Source: Davidsoniella eucalypti
Taxonomy: Eukaryota; Ascomycota; Sordariomycetes; Microascales; Ceratocystidaceae
Direction of reading: 5' to 3'
Assembly: GCA_004009845.1 (NCBI GenBank)
Contig: RMBW01000072.1
Location: 1 to 64,000, forward strand
DNA: 64,000 nucleotides
The position numbers were made by a program, and so were the translations under genes. How positions within the stretch are numbered: position 1 is the stretch's first letter; every line of letters begins with the position of its first letter. The notes below the pieces were generated by a model, which saw nothing but the letters and a program-made list of their open reading frames with translations, had not been told where the DNA came from and ran no database searches. This document shows, piece after piece, positions 1 to 12,373 of this stretch.

Positions 1-901
1 CCTTGTCGGGAAGGACTTCAGGGAATCTTCGTAGGAATTCTTCTTGTGTTCGTACAAAAACTGGCGATGTCGCAGTTTCTTCTTCCTCGGCCTGCATTGT
101 CTCCTCCCACTTCTGAATATCTTCCTTTTTTAATGGGTTGACAATGTAGCGGGAGCTTCTCCGCCGGCGGTTAAGCAGTGACCCGCCTACATTGGTATCG
201 CTGAGGAAGTGGCTGGTAGGCTTACGTTTCTCGGCCTTGCTGGTGGAAGACTCCTTGAGGGAAAAGGGACCAGCGTGATCAATCCACGCTTCGATACCGC
301 CGGCTAAGAGGCGTGGTGGAATCTTGAGCTCTTTTCCATAGTTGAGGTCCGCAAGAGCCCGATACAGTGACTGTAGAGCTTTGACCGCTGGATCCGCAGC
401 TGGGGTGAATTTGGGCACCATCATAGTGCTTTGATCATAGTAAACAACGAGATCGTATTCATTACGAGCTTCGAAGCACTTTTCTTCTGATTCGGGGCTG
501 ATGACGAGCCCCTCACCGATCTGAGCGGCCGAAAGATCGTCGCGTAGTAGAAGCTCTGGCTCGATGCAGATGGTGGACTGTGACATCAAGTGCCCGCTGT
601 CAAAGTCTTCTCGTGAGCGCACATCTATCAGCAGTATTCGAATGCCAGTCTTCATAATACTGGCAAGCTGTGGTGCTGTGATGGAGTCGCCGGCAGGTAG
701 GGAGGCAGTTGCTGCTCTGCTGACTGCTCCAGATGGGGCGCCTGGAACGCCAGAGTTGATGGGGTTGCTAGGGGCTGAAGAGACATCTGGGGACGCCGCG
801 GGTGATGGCCATGCGCCAGGTGCCTGGGCCGTGGAACCAGGTGGGAAATAACCATTACTAGACGATATGGAACCAGTGCGCGAGAATAGCCGCGAGGTGT
901 A
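1..901 (-). CDS. Rhodanese-domain ubiquitin C-terminal hydrolase (Doa4/Ubp-like), N-terminal part, cut by window edge
   Basis: The minus-strand frame is open from about 901 to position 1 and continues beyond the left edge. It starts with a Ser/Pro/Gly-rich linker. A rhodanese-like domain follows (about 250-660), with the segment LLIDVRSREDFDSGHL, a DLVVYYDQS strand and the ending LLAGGIEAWID. After it come a Lys/Arg-rich linker and a stretch ending RRFPEVLPDK at the edge. A rhodanese domain in this arrangement before a USP catalytic domain is typical of fungal Doa4/Ubp deubiquitinases, which recycle ubiquitin at endosomes and the proteasome. The Cys/His catalytic domain would lie outside the window, so the deubiquitinase activity is inferred. 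The frame closes with a TAG at about 903-905 that looks like an intron acceptor (CTAG), so the true start is upstream. An open Ser/Thr/Cys-rich frame at about 906-1098 could be an earlier exon, but I could not define its splice sites. Confidence 0.72.
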
Positions 902-1355
902 CTAGATGGCAGCTGAGCAGCCTCTGACGTCACGGTGCATGTCGAGGTACCGCTAGTAGATGAAGCTATTGAAAATACTATCGTAGAAGAGGAAGCTACC
1001 TTGGAGACAGTCGAGGATGATGCGGTTCCACAAGTAGATGCACAAGTAGATGAACAGGTTACGCTTGATTCTGCACGTGACGAACATCTTCATCATCACG
1101 AGAAGGATGAGCTTTGAGTGGTTACAGCATAACCGAATTACACGCATTGCATAGACGACACACATGACCTCATGAACATAAAAAGAAACTCTTAGATCAA
1201 CAAGTTTTAATAAAAAAAATACAAATATATACGCTTACCCCAAAAAGTCACCACGTCCGCCCCTTTTTACAGGCTTTTTTATCTTGTAGACATGCCAGTC
1301 TCCCAATTTTATGTTAGAAGAACCAGAACTTCTTTACTTTTTTACTTCTTTACCG
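902..1355. other. Region between the deubiquitinase gene and MDE1; possible unresolved 5' exon
   Basis: Between about 906 and 1098 the minus strand has a Ser/Thr/Cys-rich open frame that may be the first coding exon of the deubiquitinase. The plus strand of the same bases gives an acidic 60-residue ORF that is its likely shadow. Bases 1190-1230 are A/T-rich, and a possible donor (GTAAGC on the minus strand, near 1230) is present. Nothing else is supportable. Confidence 0.35.
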
Positions 1356-2312
1356 TTAGGCAGCAGAAGCAGCAGAAGCTTCACGCTGACGGCGAGTCTT
1401 GACTATGGGGATGTCACTGATCCATGGGATGTTGAGTTGCTTCATCTCGACAGCAACTTGGAAGAGATAATCGAGACTAATAGTTTCAAACGCGTCAGTA
1501 TTGACCTTTTTTTTCCCGTGTAACGCCCAAGTATCTTCGGACTCCCACTTAGTATGACAGAACTTACCTCTCGCACTGAGTCTTAGCTTTGTGCACATTA
1601 TCACCCCAAACATAGACACCGTGACGGCGCACCAGCACCGCATAAGTATCGGGGTACTGATCCATGGCGTCCTCCAAGAACTCCGTCAAGTCCTCTTCAT
1701 GGGCAGTATTCTCGATAATGGGAATACGCAAGGTATCATGGTAGCCCAAGTTACCCGACTTCTCAAAGCCCTTACCGAAGCCCTTGATCTGCTCGATGTT
1801 GTTTATCTCAAACACACTCTTGCCTTGAGTCTCGAGGATCAGGGTTACTAGCACGGCCCAGTGAGAGTGTGTGTGGATACAGCAGCCTGCGCGACGCTTG
1901 GTAAAGGCAGCGAGGAAGAGAGGCGTGCATTGCGAGGGCTTGTAGGCCGCCGGTGAACGGAGATACACGCGGTTCGCGGACGCCAAGGTCTGTGAGAGGG
2001 AGAGGACGTAGATGTCTTCAGGCTTCATGAGCTCCTTCTGTACGCCGGACGGCGCAATGAAGACATTATCACTAAGTAGATCAAAATAGAAGTCCGGTTA
2101 GTCAGACGGATGAACGAGAAAGAAGGTGATGCTGGTTTTACTACAATGCATATATCATGGTGTGGAAAACAGACTTACTCGTCCCGGATTGAGCAACCGC
2201 CGCCAGTTCCCGTAACCCAGCCGAGTGTCCAGAACTTGGCACATAGGGCCGGGATCAGATTGGCCGGGTGATCAGGGTTGGTGGACTGGACGAGGGCTTC
2301 AGTGTCGCTCAT
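1356..2312 (-). CDS. MDE1: Methylthioribulose-1-phosphate dehydratase (class II aldolase family)
   Basis: Three exons, 2312-2179, 2071-1568 and 1476-1356, sum to 759 nt and encode 252 residues, the usual size for fungal Mde1. Both introns (2178-2072, 1567-1477) have GTAAGT donors and TTAG acceptors. The protein begins MSDTEALVQ. It has the glycine-rich substrate segment GWVTGTGGGCSIRDD near residue 40, the zinc-binding HTHSHWAV segment of class II aldolases near residue 105, and a second zinc-ligand histidine in VLVRRHGVYVWGD near residue 190. Mde1 dehydrates 5-methylthioribulose-1-phosphate in the cytosolic methionine salvage pathway. No other salvage gene is adjacent. All expected parts are present, so it is probably functional. 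Confidence 0.93.
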
Positions 2313-2789
2313 TATGTAAAACTGTATGTTATAATTCTGACTATTTGCTTAGTCTAGCCACAAAGATATATTTAAGCTTCAATTGTCAAGTCTGATGTCT
2401 GGATATACTAAGCAATATGACTTCTATACAAAAATGAAATATATCTGGAGGGGTCGTTGAGATCTACGGTTCTACAAAATTCCTAGTCGGGAAGTGACGA
2501 ATTTTTTGTGGGCATTTGCATCACGGAAGGGTTTACTAAGTACAAGTTTGATGAGGTGACAAGCTCGTTCCTCATTCGGTAGTTGCGAATGGACAATTAC
2601 TACATTGGTGACTATCTTTGCTTGCAATGAACATGATTATGGTCACTGTGGATTTTTTTCATAGAGACAGAACAATAAATATGAATCAGTTCAGTTATTA
2701 CTATGTTTTCCAAAAATGATCTTGGAGTATAAACTCCAACATGAACCCCTCTATACATGAAAACCCTAGCCTAGGTTAACGGCTTCTCA
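2313..2789. other. Intergenic region upstream of MDE1
   Basis: A/T-rich sequence with short broken ORFs only. It holds the MDE1 promoter side and ends where the retroelement leader starts. I see no gene. Confidence 0.6.
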
Positions 2790-3439
2790 CAACCTTCCCT
2801 CCTACAACCCTTTGGGGTACCTTTGAGTTCACGGTTCCCCCTCCTTTGTCCAAAGACGAAAAATTCCCCTTCGTCGTTTGTTTTTAAGGGCGACCAGCAC
2901 ATATCACCAATGCCGCCGTCCATTCTCTTGCATCTATTGATTTATTTCATGATGCACCGTTTTGTGAGACCTTGAGCCTGTTTCTTCCCCTCTCGAAGGT
3001 CATTCTCACCAACGACCGCCCGCCCCTTTTCTTTACACTTTTCATGATCGCTGGTCTCCCGAGCTTCATCTCCGCTGCTCAGAGATCTACACTTGGAGGG
3101 CAACACTTTGAAGGTAGTTGCCCGACATTTCCAGCTCTTCTCGTGCTGTGCTTTGCACGTTATTTGATCATGCCAACACAAACCTGTAATAGCTTCTCCT
3201 TGAGTCCCTCCCTCACAATGAAAACACTTTGGGGCGGCTGTGAAGAAAGTTTAGCTTAATGCTGCTTGACCCCTCCCGATCCCCCGACGCCCACCTCACG
3301 ATAGTTGTCCCCTTGAGCACCTTCCTCGCACCCTGAGCACTCTGGTCTTTTCCTTTGTGTCTCTACCAACCTGCTAGGTAGACAGTGAAGAAACAAGTTT
3401 AGCCGAACTAGCGCTGCTTGTCTTCTCCACTGCTTCCCC
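2790..3439 (+). mobile_element. Retroelement leader/body, divergent subfamily (copy E)
   Basis: Starts with CAACCTTCCCTCCTACAACC, the same terminal sequence as the about-750-bp elements at 28845, 33737 (reverse) and 44964. It continues with the same ordered landmarks, including the hairpin leader and the GACGAA/TTCGTC stem, but is clearly diverged and longer. About 580 bp of it matches 41926-42505 in inverted orientation. No intact protein is encoded. Its minus strand has two Cys-x2-Cys motifs followed by Gly-rich peptides, which might be remains of a gag-like ORF, but the reading is broken. The copy is interrupted at 3439 by a LINE fragment. Confidence 0.7.
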
Positions 3440-4676
3440 AGAAAGAGGCAACATAGACAAGGCAGCACGACTTGAAAAAGCACTCCGGAAAGCACTACTG
3501 GTTGCACTCCCAGCCTACAAGACGACACCATTGGTGCTGATTCATATGTTGGCACCCCTCCCGGAACCTCCCCCGAGGTACGGGCAATTAGAAGGCCCCC
3601 TTAGAACAACTGACAACCCGCCAGCGAATGCGGTGGTCATTGGGCAAGAAAAAAAATTGGCGGCAGAGGCACACCTGCGACACAAGTAAACCTGCCCCTC
3701 CTGCCGAAAAATGAGGAACAACTATCCTGGAGGGATCATACTCGGGAGGCAGATGGAAAGAGGTCATAGACGCAGAAATATTCGCGATACTACACGGACT
3801 CAAATGCCTCACCCCGACATTGACGAACAGGGCCGCGGTATCCCGTATAAATGGATCACACAACAAGGCAGGATCCTCACAAGAGGCAATTGACGAGGCC
3901 AGGAAGCTGATGGTCAGAAAGGTCTACTGCATCTGGACCCCCGGACACAAGGGAATCGGCGGCAATGAGAGAGCCGATGCACTAGCAAAAGTCTCGACCA
4001 AATGCACTCCAGAACACTCCATGTCTCTAGCAGGAGCTTACAGGTGGTTTAGGGAACATAAACAGGCAAAATTCAAGGAATGGTTCTACAAGCAGGCAGC
4101 CATCAGAGACAACATGGAGAGGCGAGAAATGGGGTTTCCCTCTTCAGGAGAAGTCGCCATACCTGGGGGGACAAGAATCAGTCAAGGACAGGTACTGGCC
4201 GCACTCTCTGGTCACGGCGATTTTAAAGAATATCATGAGAGGTTTGGCCACGAGAATGCCACAATGGAATGCCACAGGTGTGGCAAAGACAAGGAAAAGA
4301 TCCACATCTGGACTTATCGCAAAAGGCTAAAGCCTTGGGCAGAGTATTCACCAAAAAACTACTCATGACCATGAAAGGTAGAAGAACACAGGCAAAAACA
4401 GGCACAAAAACGGGCACTGCAGAGGGTTGAGGGTCATGTAAATCTCTCTTCTTTTTTCCCATTGTTTTTATTAGTATTTATATTGGTTTTTCTTTTCTTA
4501 TTGTTTTTGCTTTAAAAGGAGACGTAGGTGTTGCTACTGTAAAAGGGATGGATGCCAAACTAGTCTGAGCAGTCCCGGATACTAGGAACATAGAAAATTG
4601 GTGCCAGAAAACACGGCCTCGCCCGGAGTCGGAAAGGAGCTCTTAGATAAGTCTCTAGACTATAAAATCATCACCA
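3440..4676 (+). mobile_element. 5'-truncated Tad1-like LINE fragment (RT thumb + RNase H), flanked by a 14-bp duplication
   Basis: Plus-strand translation in pieces resembles the end of the LINE at 42.5-44.6 kb. LRKALLVALPAYKTTP matches its RT thumb. A frame at 3820-4368 gives the RNase H end, VYCIWTPGHKGIGGNERAD, then the C-terminal SGHGDFKEYHERF segment and a CHRC...H zinc-knuckle remnant. The first part of RNase H is broken by frameshifts. The 14-mer TCCACTGCTTCCCC occurs at 3426-3439 and again at 4677-4690, exactly bracketing the fragment, as expected for a target-site duplication. This is a dead 5'-truncated insertion inside copy E. Confidence 0.78.
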
Positions 4677-4690
4677 TCCACTGCTTCCCC

Positions 4691-7600
4691 CGTGCGAAAT
4701 TTGTTCTTGTTTTTCTAGTTTTTATTTCGGACCTCCAGTATGGGGGGATCTTTGAGAACCATTAGGGTTTCTCGACGTCTAACGATCCACTAGGGTCGTA
4801 TTCACGTGATCCACCTAATAAATAAAGTAACGGCTTTTCAATGAAGAAGACCAATTTTAAATTTTCTCGAGGAATATCGACTTGCGTCCAAAAACGCACA
4901 GAGAAGAAGGAAACAGACGAAATCGTGGGGAACCCAGTGATCCACGAGAGTCCCTGTTTTCTGCAGCAAGTGGTGCAAGGCGAACTGCAAATCTGAGATT
5001 ATCATGGTCACTAGAATAGAAAAGATGGAAGAATGCCTCACTTGCTAGGTGGACTCTCAGACTGGAGCAGGCTTGGCCTTGACCTAGCCAGAAGGAAATC
5101 CTGGGCATCAATATACACAGATATATACATGCTAGCACAGCGATTTGGTTGGCCCTGGACAATGTGGCTGGAATGGAGTTGGGAATTATATATGTTAAAA
5201 TTGGGTTATTTGGAGAACAGAATAGCCTGTGTAGGAGCTAAAGTTATGACTTGTAAGGTATGACTTGTCTTGTCGATCAAGTACCGTGTCGTTGCTGGTA
5301 AGCCGGGCAAAATCCTCCATTTGTCTTTACACATCATCATCTACTTGATTACTACCAATATCTATTTGCAGCTGGTACCGATAATCTACAAACATTGTAC
5401 GTATATCGCCAAGTACAGATTAGGAAAACCTTCAGCATTTTGTGACACAAGATGGGGGAGATGAAGCTAGAACGCCACGGCGCACCTTCGACAGGCTAGA
5501 TGTGCTATACAAATCTGCTTTCAGTTGTCCACACGCTAGCAGAGACATTTGTCAAAATATATGGCATCTTGGAGGGTGTGCAGAAAGAGATGTACTATGT
5601 GCTATACATATCTTGTAACCTTATTAGCTAGGTTCAAAGCCATTCTTTCGTGTCTCTCCTATTTGCAGAGGCTTGTTCTGACATGACTTGACTTGACTTA
5701 CCACAGGGAAGATATTGAGAGATTTCCCTGCTCGAACTCAAAGTGCTTATTATTAGAGTTGGTCATGCATTGAGAGCTCTAATTGAAGAACTGCCAGAGT
5801 TACATGTGTGCTGTTTCGAGTCTTGAAATTATTAGACGAGGCTATCCTTCAACACTTGGTTTTGCACTGCCTCAACATCCAAAATATAAAGTGCCAGATA
5901 AACTGGCAGTTGATCTACAAGTAGCATTGGACGGTTCAAGGCAACAACAATATGTGCTCACGGTTCGACAGGCATCGGTTTCTTTTCTTGCCACAGACTA
6001 TACATATGTATGAACAGACTCGGATGCTTGCTTTGGTCAGGGATTCTCGCGTGAAGTCAACTTCTGCAGTGTTCAGGGTGATGAGACGAGATTCTATCTA
6101 TAACGTGCACAATATATACATCTGTACATGTATATTGATGGAATGGAGAAAGTTGAAACTTAAGAACCAGCCATCTCTTCCAAGCAGGATGCTTAGGCTG
6201 AGTCAGAATGGAAAACTCGAAGAGATTGAGGTAGCATGGAGGCGTTTTTGTGGCCACTTATGGACGGGAATGAATCCCTTGTGTTCTATACTTGGAATGG
6301 TGTTTGCTGTCTTAACTAGACGAACATCGTATTTGGCAAAAATCCGGGAATCCAGCAGGCTACACAAGCTTGATAGATATCTAAGCCTCTGTGGAATTGC
6401 CTCTGTCGATAGTGATGGTACGAAAGAAAGGGAACACTACTTTTCGAAAGGAATTCATCCACGATGGCTCAGTACGTGTAGCAGTTGCAACCAAGCTTGT
6501 GGCTCAATGTTGCATGGGAGAAGAGCAAATATAGAGTTCCCATCGGCTCCATCGCCCTCGAATGGCAAGGGAAAAAAGGCCTACTATATATCCTTTTGTT
6601 AAACGGAACGGAACGAGGACTGGCCGGGCCAACCAGATGCTAGCAGGGCTTGAAAAATGCACCAGGGAATCATGTTGCAGGGCAAGTCAGGCCAAAGCAC
6701 TACTATGTAATGTGGGCGTACTGTATCTGCATATACTGTGTGTGATTATACCACCTACACCTGGGCTTTGTCGTCAGATAGTAGCAAAGAGAGATAAACG
6801 AGGAGGTGTGCATATAATAAGCATGGTAACGAAAGACTACGAGAACGAAGAAGGCCGGGTCATTTTTATTATTAATTTTCTTCTTTTGTTTTCTATCGAT
6901 GCCATTCGTCCATTCGATCGTCCTTCTCCCTGCATTCTGCAGAGCAGACGATTTCTCAAGAAAATCACGTCCCCAAAAAGAAAAATGCTCTGGCTGGCAA
7001 CTACAGAGATCTTGTCTCATTTGCGGGGGGATTTCTCAGGTCACCACCCCAACATTTCTACATTCTGGTCTTGTTGTTTTCTCGGGGAAGGGTTGTCCCT
7101 GGTCCTTCTCTGACTTTCTTTTTCTTTACTGTGTAAAACAAATAGAGATTTGACAAGACGCGAATTGGAGAAAGCCAGCGAAAAAAAAAGTAAACAGGCT
7201 GAGAAAAGGCGGCAGGGGGAAAAGAGGACCAACAAGAATTTAGCAAACGGCTTGCTTGCTTGCTGTCAGTAAACCAACTAGAGGCCAATGTTTAATTTGT
7301 GGAAGGCTGAAGAAGGTTCACAGCACTAGCCACCAGCTTCGTATTAACTTTGTATTAACTTTCGACCTTGCAAGGGAACATGATTAATACCAGCTAATGT
7401 GACGATGGGATTGAAAAGCCTTCATTAGATGGGTGCTATATTGCACAGGGGAGGAAGCTATGCAGAAGCTGTCTATTATAGGCCGTTTCACGCCACTGAA
7501 TGACATGTATTTCAGTAGAAGCTTCAAGATTTTGCGCTGCTAAAAAAACAATAATTCTTTGCTGTTGATATACCCCTGACTTTGCCGCTCTTAGCTTTGA

Positions 7601-9676
7601 CATGGAACAAGGCCTACTATTTTTATACTTGCAGTAGATCGTAAATTGTTGGGTCACAAGGCCTCTAAATAGGACTGCTTCCTGTTGTGCTGCTTGATTC
7701 TAGGCCTTGTGACCTACTATAAGCGTACCTGCTATAGCCAGCCGACTGCATATATTGGCTCCGATCTTTGGTCTTTAGCAGACGTAATTTGGGTGTGTTT
7801 CTTTATTACAGGACGTATTACGCTATCGAGAAGAAGAAAAGCAGATACATACATATATACTTCTACGAAAGAGTGGCCACTCCGAGTGGCATTCTGTTCC
7901 CATGCACGTTGCTACTGTGATCTTCTCCTATTATTTTCTAGTACAGACAGGCGTGCTAGGGAGCCAGCGTCAATGTACATGTACTTAGGTATGTACAGAT
8001 ACGCTCAGGCAACAGATATCTGGAATGTTCATCTGCTGGTCTGTTTGAAATCCGCGCTGCTAGGCTACTGCGAGCATTTCTATAGAGTCATTATGTTTCT
8101 ATGGCGAGACAAAGTAAACAAAAAGAAGAGAACAGGAACATAACAACATCACGCAAGGCAAAAAGCGAGAGAGGAAAACAATAATAACAGGAGAGAATAG
8201 AAGCAGCACTGACGCTATTGTGTCGTGTTCACTGGGGTGGACGGACCACGCTACTCATCCTCTTTGAGAGAATTATTTTTTCTCTCTTTTTTTCTTTTCT
8301 TTCCCTTGGGCTCTGATTTTTCAGGCTGCCAATGTAAACAAAACAAATAACAACAGCGATGCCATGCAGCGAGCGCGAGGAAGAAGGCTAAACGAGCGGC
8401 CAACTTGGATAGGCTAGCTAGTTAGTTTAGCCACAGGGTGGAGTTATGTCATTATTAGGCCTTAACTTGGAGAAGATCTTTCCAGGGCTCTCTTTCACGC
8501 TAACATAAGTTATTATACGGATGTATGTACTCATGTATCTACCTGGATATTTAGGGCCTGCCCAACTGGGCAACATCGTCACTTCGACAGGCTGGAACAA
8601 CATGGGCATCAGCTGATCATGGCTAGGATGAGAAATAGATGGACGTGAGATACATATAGATACCATCAGTAGTGTTTGGTAGGGCAAGTGGCCAGGCCTG
8701 CAAAAGAAGATAGTCAAATCTCCCTTTGGAAGAAGTACTTCTGATGTGATACTACTGGACCGACTTGACTGACTGTAGCAAACATCCAATCAGCCAAGAT
8801 AGACCGCTATTATCACTCAATAGTACTAGTATGAGCGGCCGTCGTTCGTTGTCGGCTCTCCTCGTATTGGAAACATGCAATTTAACTTTTGGGTCCTTGG
8901 CGACTGTGACCAAACAACGGGTTATTATTGATATATGTAAGTAGAGCGTGTAACTGCTTATTGAGAATAAAAGCGAATTGAGACTTAGGCTCGCTTGACT
9001 TTGTAGACAGGGGGAGCAACAACTATAATGGCAAGGATTCCTATGGGAAGGGGGGGGTGTGGAGTTGACCAGCTGAGAACACGAGCTTACACAGCTAATA
9101 TAAGTCTGTGTTGGCTTAGCGTTGGTAGCTAGCTGTCTGGGTGCCTTTTTTTTGCCTTTGTTATACAGAGCAAAAAGCATTGTACTGGGCTCTAGTAGCA
9201 CTGGCAACAAAGCTATACTGATAGTACAACTACAACTAGAGAACGAACGTGAAAGAGGAACAAGAAGGGCGTGTACCAAGCAAACACAGGCTCGTCTACA
9301 AGTGCCTCTTTGCGAAGAATATTGTAAAGATACATGGTAACGATATAGACACACCAGTTCTTAGTACATCTAGTAGTCATATATGCAGAAGATACAGCTA
9401 CTAATAACTTGAACTCACCCCATCAGGAATTTTCGGCACGGGTCTCCTTCATCTCTCGACGGTATATAAACACGACCTATCCGCATGTTGACTGTTCCGT
9501 TGTCCTTCTTCTTCTTCTGCTCTTTACCCTCGTGTCTGCATATCTCTGGACGTCCTTCGTTTTCCTCTCTTAATTTTCCACCCTAATTAATACTCACGGT
9601 TCACTACCTCAGCATTTCCTTACCAGTACACTCGCTATCCCTTATTATAACTTAATTCTTTAATACTCTGCCCACT
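4691..9676. other. Long region without a recognisable gene
   Basis: About 5 kb. Several ORFs of 60-216 codons occur, but they have no domain resemblance and are rich in Cys, Trp, Arg and Ile from A/T-rich DNA. They lack the GC-ending codon preference of the real genes nearby. The right end is the promoter of the gene at 9677. Nothing else is supportable; a non-coding transcript cannot be excluded. Confidence 0.55.
9463..9470 (+). promoter_or_regulatory. TATA box of the GPI-protein gene
   Basis: TATATAAA lies 207 bp before the ATG at 9677. It is followed by a pyrimidine-rich stretch (about 9497-9530), a common start-site context in strongly expressed fungal genes. Confidence 0.55.
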
Positions 9677-10339
9677 ATGCGTTACTCTACTGCCATCGTT
9701 GCCTTCGCTGTTGCCGTCTCGGCCCAGTCCTCGACCACCAGCTCGGCTGCCGCTGCTGCCACTACCTCCGCCATTGAGCAGTGCCTGGCTAACTGCGACG
9801 ACTCCGACGTCAGCTGCCGTGCCATTTGCGTTGGTGTAAGTTCTCCATGAACCATATGCAAACCCTAATAAAGGAGTTCTATACTAACAACGTGCTCAGG
9901 TCCCCAACCCCAACGACTCTCAGGTCAACGCCACTACCGACTGCATTTCTGCTTGCCCCCAGGGCGACGGCACTGAGGCCGAGACCCAGGCCTACATTGA
10001 CTGCAGCCAGCAGTGCATCAACGATAACTGTAAGTATCATGGGACCCATCCAACTGGATTAGGGTCACTCCAACCCTTATCTTCCGTCCATATTGACTGA
10101 CGCGTGTTATCAACACAGACTACAGCACTACTGGATCCGCCGCCACTGCTTCCGCCACTGCTAGCGGTTCGTCCGGCTCCAGCTCTACCTCGGGTAGCTC
10201 CGGCTCTTCTTCTGCCAGCGGTACCTCCAGCGGCTCTTCAGCGTCTGGCACCACTGTCGCCTCTTCCGGCGTTGTCGCCGTTGCTATCTCCTCCGGCCTG
10301 GGTCTGATTGGTTTCGTTGCTGCCGTCTTCGCTCTGTAA
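9677..10339 (+). CDS. Secreted Cys-rich, Ser/Thr-rich GPI-anchored surface protein
   Basis: Exons 9677-9835, 9900-10029 and 10119-10339 (510 nt) encode 169 residues. The protein starts with a signal peptide (MRYSTAIVAFAVAVSAQ) and an Ala/Ser/Thr spacer. The core has eight cysteines in pairs (C-x3-C, C-x3-C, C-x3-C, C-x3-C pattern). A roughly 50-residue Ser/Gly/Thr-rich stalk follows, and a hydrophobic tail ending AAVFAL fits a GPI-attachment signal. The eight-Cys count recalls CFEM proteins, but the spacing does not match CFEM well, so I call only the architecture. The likely location is the plasma membrane or cell wall. The introns are short, the second with a TACTAAC-like branch site. A TATA box and CT-rich leader suggest high expression. 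Confidence 0.85.
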
Positions 10340-12373
10340 GGAAATGCGATGGATGTTGGTCGTTAGCAGTTGATACCCTTCTTTTCTCAAAATTTTTACC
10401 TATACACATTTTCTCTTCTTTTGCCCTCAATGACTGGCCTGTAGCCGCCCACTTGGGATTTGCCGTTTATGTGCTGCTGTTTGTGTTTTCTGTGTTCTTT
10501 TTTATTACGGGTTTCAAGCTTGGCAAAGCTGGACTGGCGTTTGCTCCCAGATATAGTACAACAAATATGCACCTCACTACTTTTTTGATACATTACACTT
10601 TGAATCACTGGCTTCGCGTTTGTGTGTCCATGCTTTTTATCGGCTTATTCGGGATATCCGCCCAAAGTCATGGAAATTGAATCCACGCTCAAACTTCGTG
10701 ATCTGTTCAGCTTCGGTCCCAAGCGCGTTGATTGGCTCGCCATTTTTGTTGCTGCAGGTCCCATCCACTATGGAGGCCAAAGAAAATTGCAGTCTAGCCC
10801 AAACGGGAATCCTCGAGAGAACTGGGGAAGGTTTACCGTCGCAATCGAATCCGGGAATAGATGATAGAGAAGAGTGATGAACGAGAAATTGAAGGTCTTG
10901 TTCATATTATTGATGTCTCTTCGAGTTTGCATGTCACAGAGCACTCGGCATTTCTTCTTCGACTAAGGCGAGTCTTTGTTACTTCATGTCTGTTGGGTGC
11001 CGTAAAATTAAGGCATGATGCATAGTAGGTAGATGTTCCCTCGGGGTTGTTCCGGGTCTATTCAATCATCAGATTGCCTCTCGACTTCTATATATGGATC
11101 CAGAAATTTAGATTCTAGGCTTCGTGTTCAAGAGATCTGGCTTTATTGATTTTACGGCGAGAAGACCTGTATATTAACCAGACTATCGTCGATACTACTA
11201 GTATCATTGCGCTCTAGTTTCAATTTGGCTTCGGTTTTAGCCAAGAGTTGATACTAGGCCGGCCTTGCTAGATGCTCCTGGCATAGCTTGTAATTCTTAC
11301 GTATGATGTGGTAGATTGGCAACTTGATGAATATGTAGTTAGCTAATCAAGATAGAATGAATGAATCATTATCGCATATTACACTAGGCTAAACATAAAA
11401 GCAGTGACGAGATTCAAAGCATGGATGGCTTGGCTGATATTGTGTATCGTGTATCATCTAAATTGGGTGTCGTAGAAGCTCATGGAAGCTTTGGAATTTT
11501 TTTGCATTATTTGTGTGCTGTTTGAATGTTTGTCGTGGTGGCCCCTTCATTTTTTTCCGGGGGGGCTATGTATGTATGTAAAGCTTATTTTCTTACAGGG
11601 TGGCCTTTTGTGAGCTTGATGCCACTAAGAAAGAAACACTGATAGTGCGCACGAGATACATGCACTGTCTTAGATACCTTGATCTGCTTGACAATACAGT
11701 GTTAAGCTTTTGCTGGATGCACGGTAGCATACTAGCTTCGACCTGGTTGTCTCCCGCTAAAAGGACACGTTGAAGCCAAAGTCTCTCAAACCGTCCAATC
11801 TCTAATAGAAAAAGGCACCGATTCTATGGCTTCCACGAATCTTTTTTTTTTCCACATTTTCTTTCTCTTCTCTATGTTTTGACATTTTGGTTTAATTCTT
11901 TGAACCATCAAGCTTTGCAATCATCGAGCGTTTCGCCTGCTTAAAGCGACTTTCCATCACTCATCTCCATCGTCTTTCACCATCAGCATTCGCCATTCAT
12001 TATTCAAGGCCTGATCTATCCCGCCGTCTACTTTGTATGTCCCAAATCCATTGCTTTTATTCCGCTATATAGCGTATCAATTCGACATCGTTCAATCCAA
12101 TCCAACCTAACCTACACACATACACATCCTTGCAAAAAAGACAGCTTTATAAGCTGCCGCACGTCTATCCGCCCATCCTTCCATGTGTGCTTCCACACCA
12201 TTCCGAACACTCCACCTGCAAGCACATTCTTTGTGAACACATCACCCTCACATTGCTGTCTCACAGCAAAATTCTGGACCGTCCAAGCTAACCATCGCTG
12301 CCGATTGCTGTTCGATAGCTTTCCCTGTCTTTCCTGTCGACCGCCGTTATCTACGAAGAATAAACTCTACACA
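10340..12373. other. Intergenic region between the GPI-protein gene and calnexin
   Basis: About 2 kb of A/T-rich sequence with no supportable ORF. The right part (about 11940-12370) is rich in CATC/CCAT and pyrimidine runs and is the likely calnexin promoter and leader. I did not find a convincing unfolded-protein-response element by eye. Confidence 0.5.

Noticed and set aside
935..1117. Acidic 60-codon plus-strand ORF ending in HEKDEL, like an ER retention signal
   Set aside because: No signal peptide and no domain; the opposite strand is an open Ser/Thr-rich frame beside the deubiquitinase, of which this is a likely mirror (GAN versus TCN codons).
5952..6602. 216-codon plus ORF in the gene-free tract
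   Set aside because: No recognisable domain, composition unlike the real genes, overlapping ORFs on both strands, no convincing start context.
7685..8143. 152-codon plus ORF
   Set aside because: Rich in Cys, Trp, Tyr and Arg from A/T-rich DNA; no domain or homology pattern.
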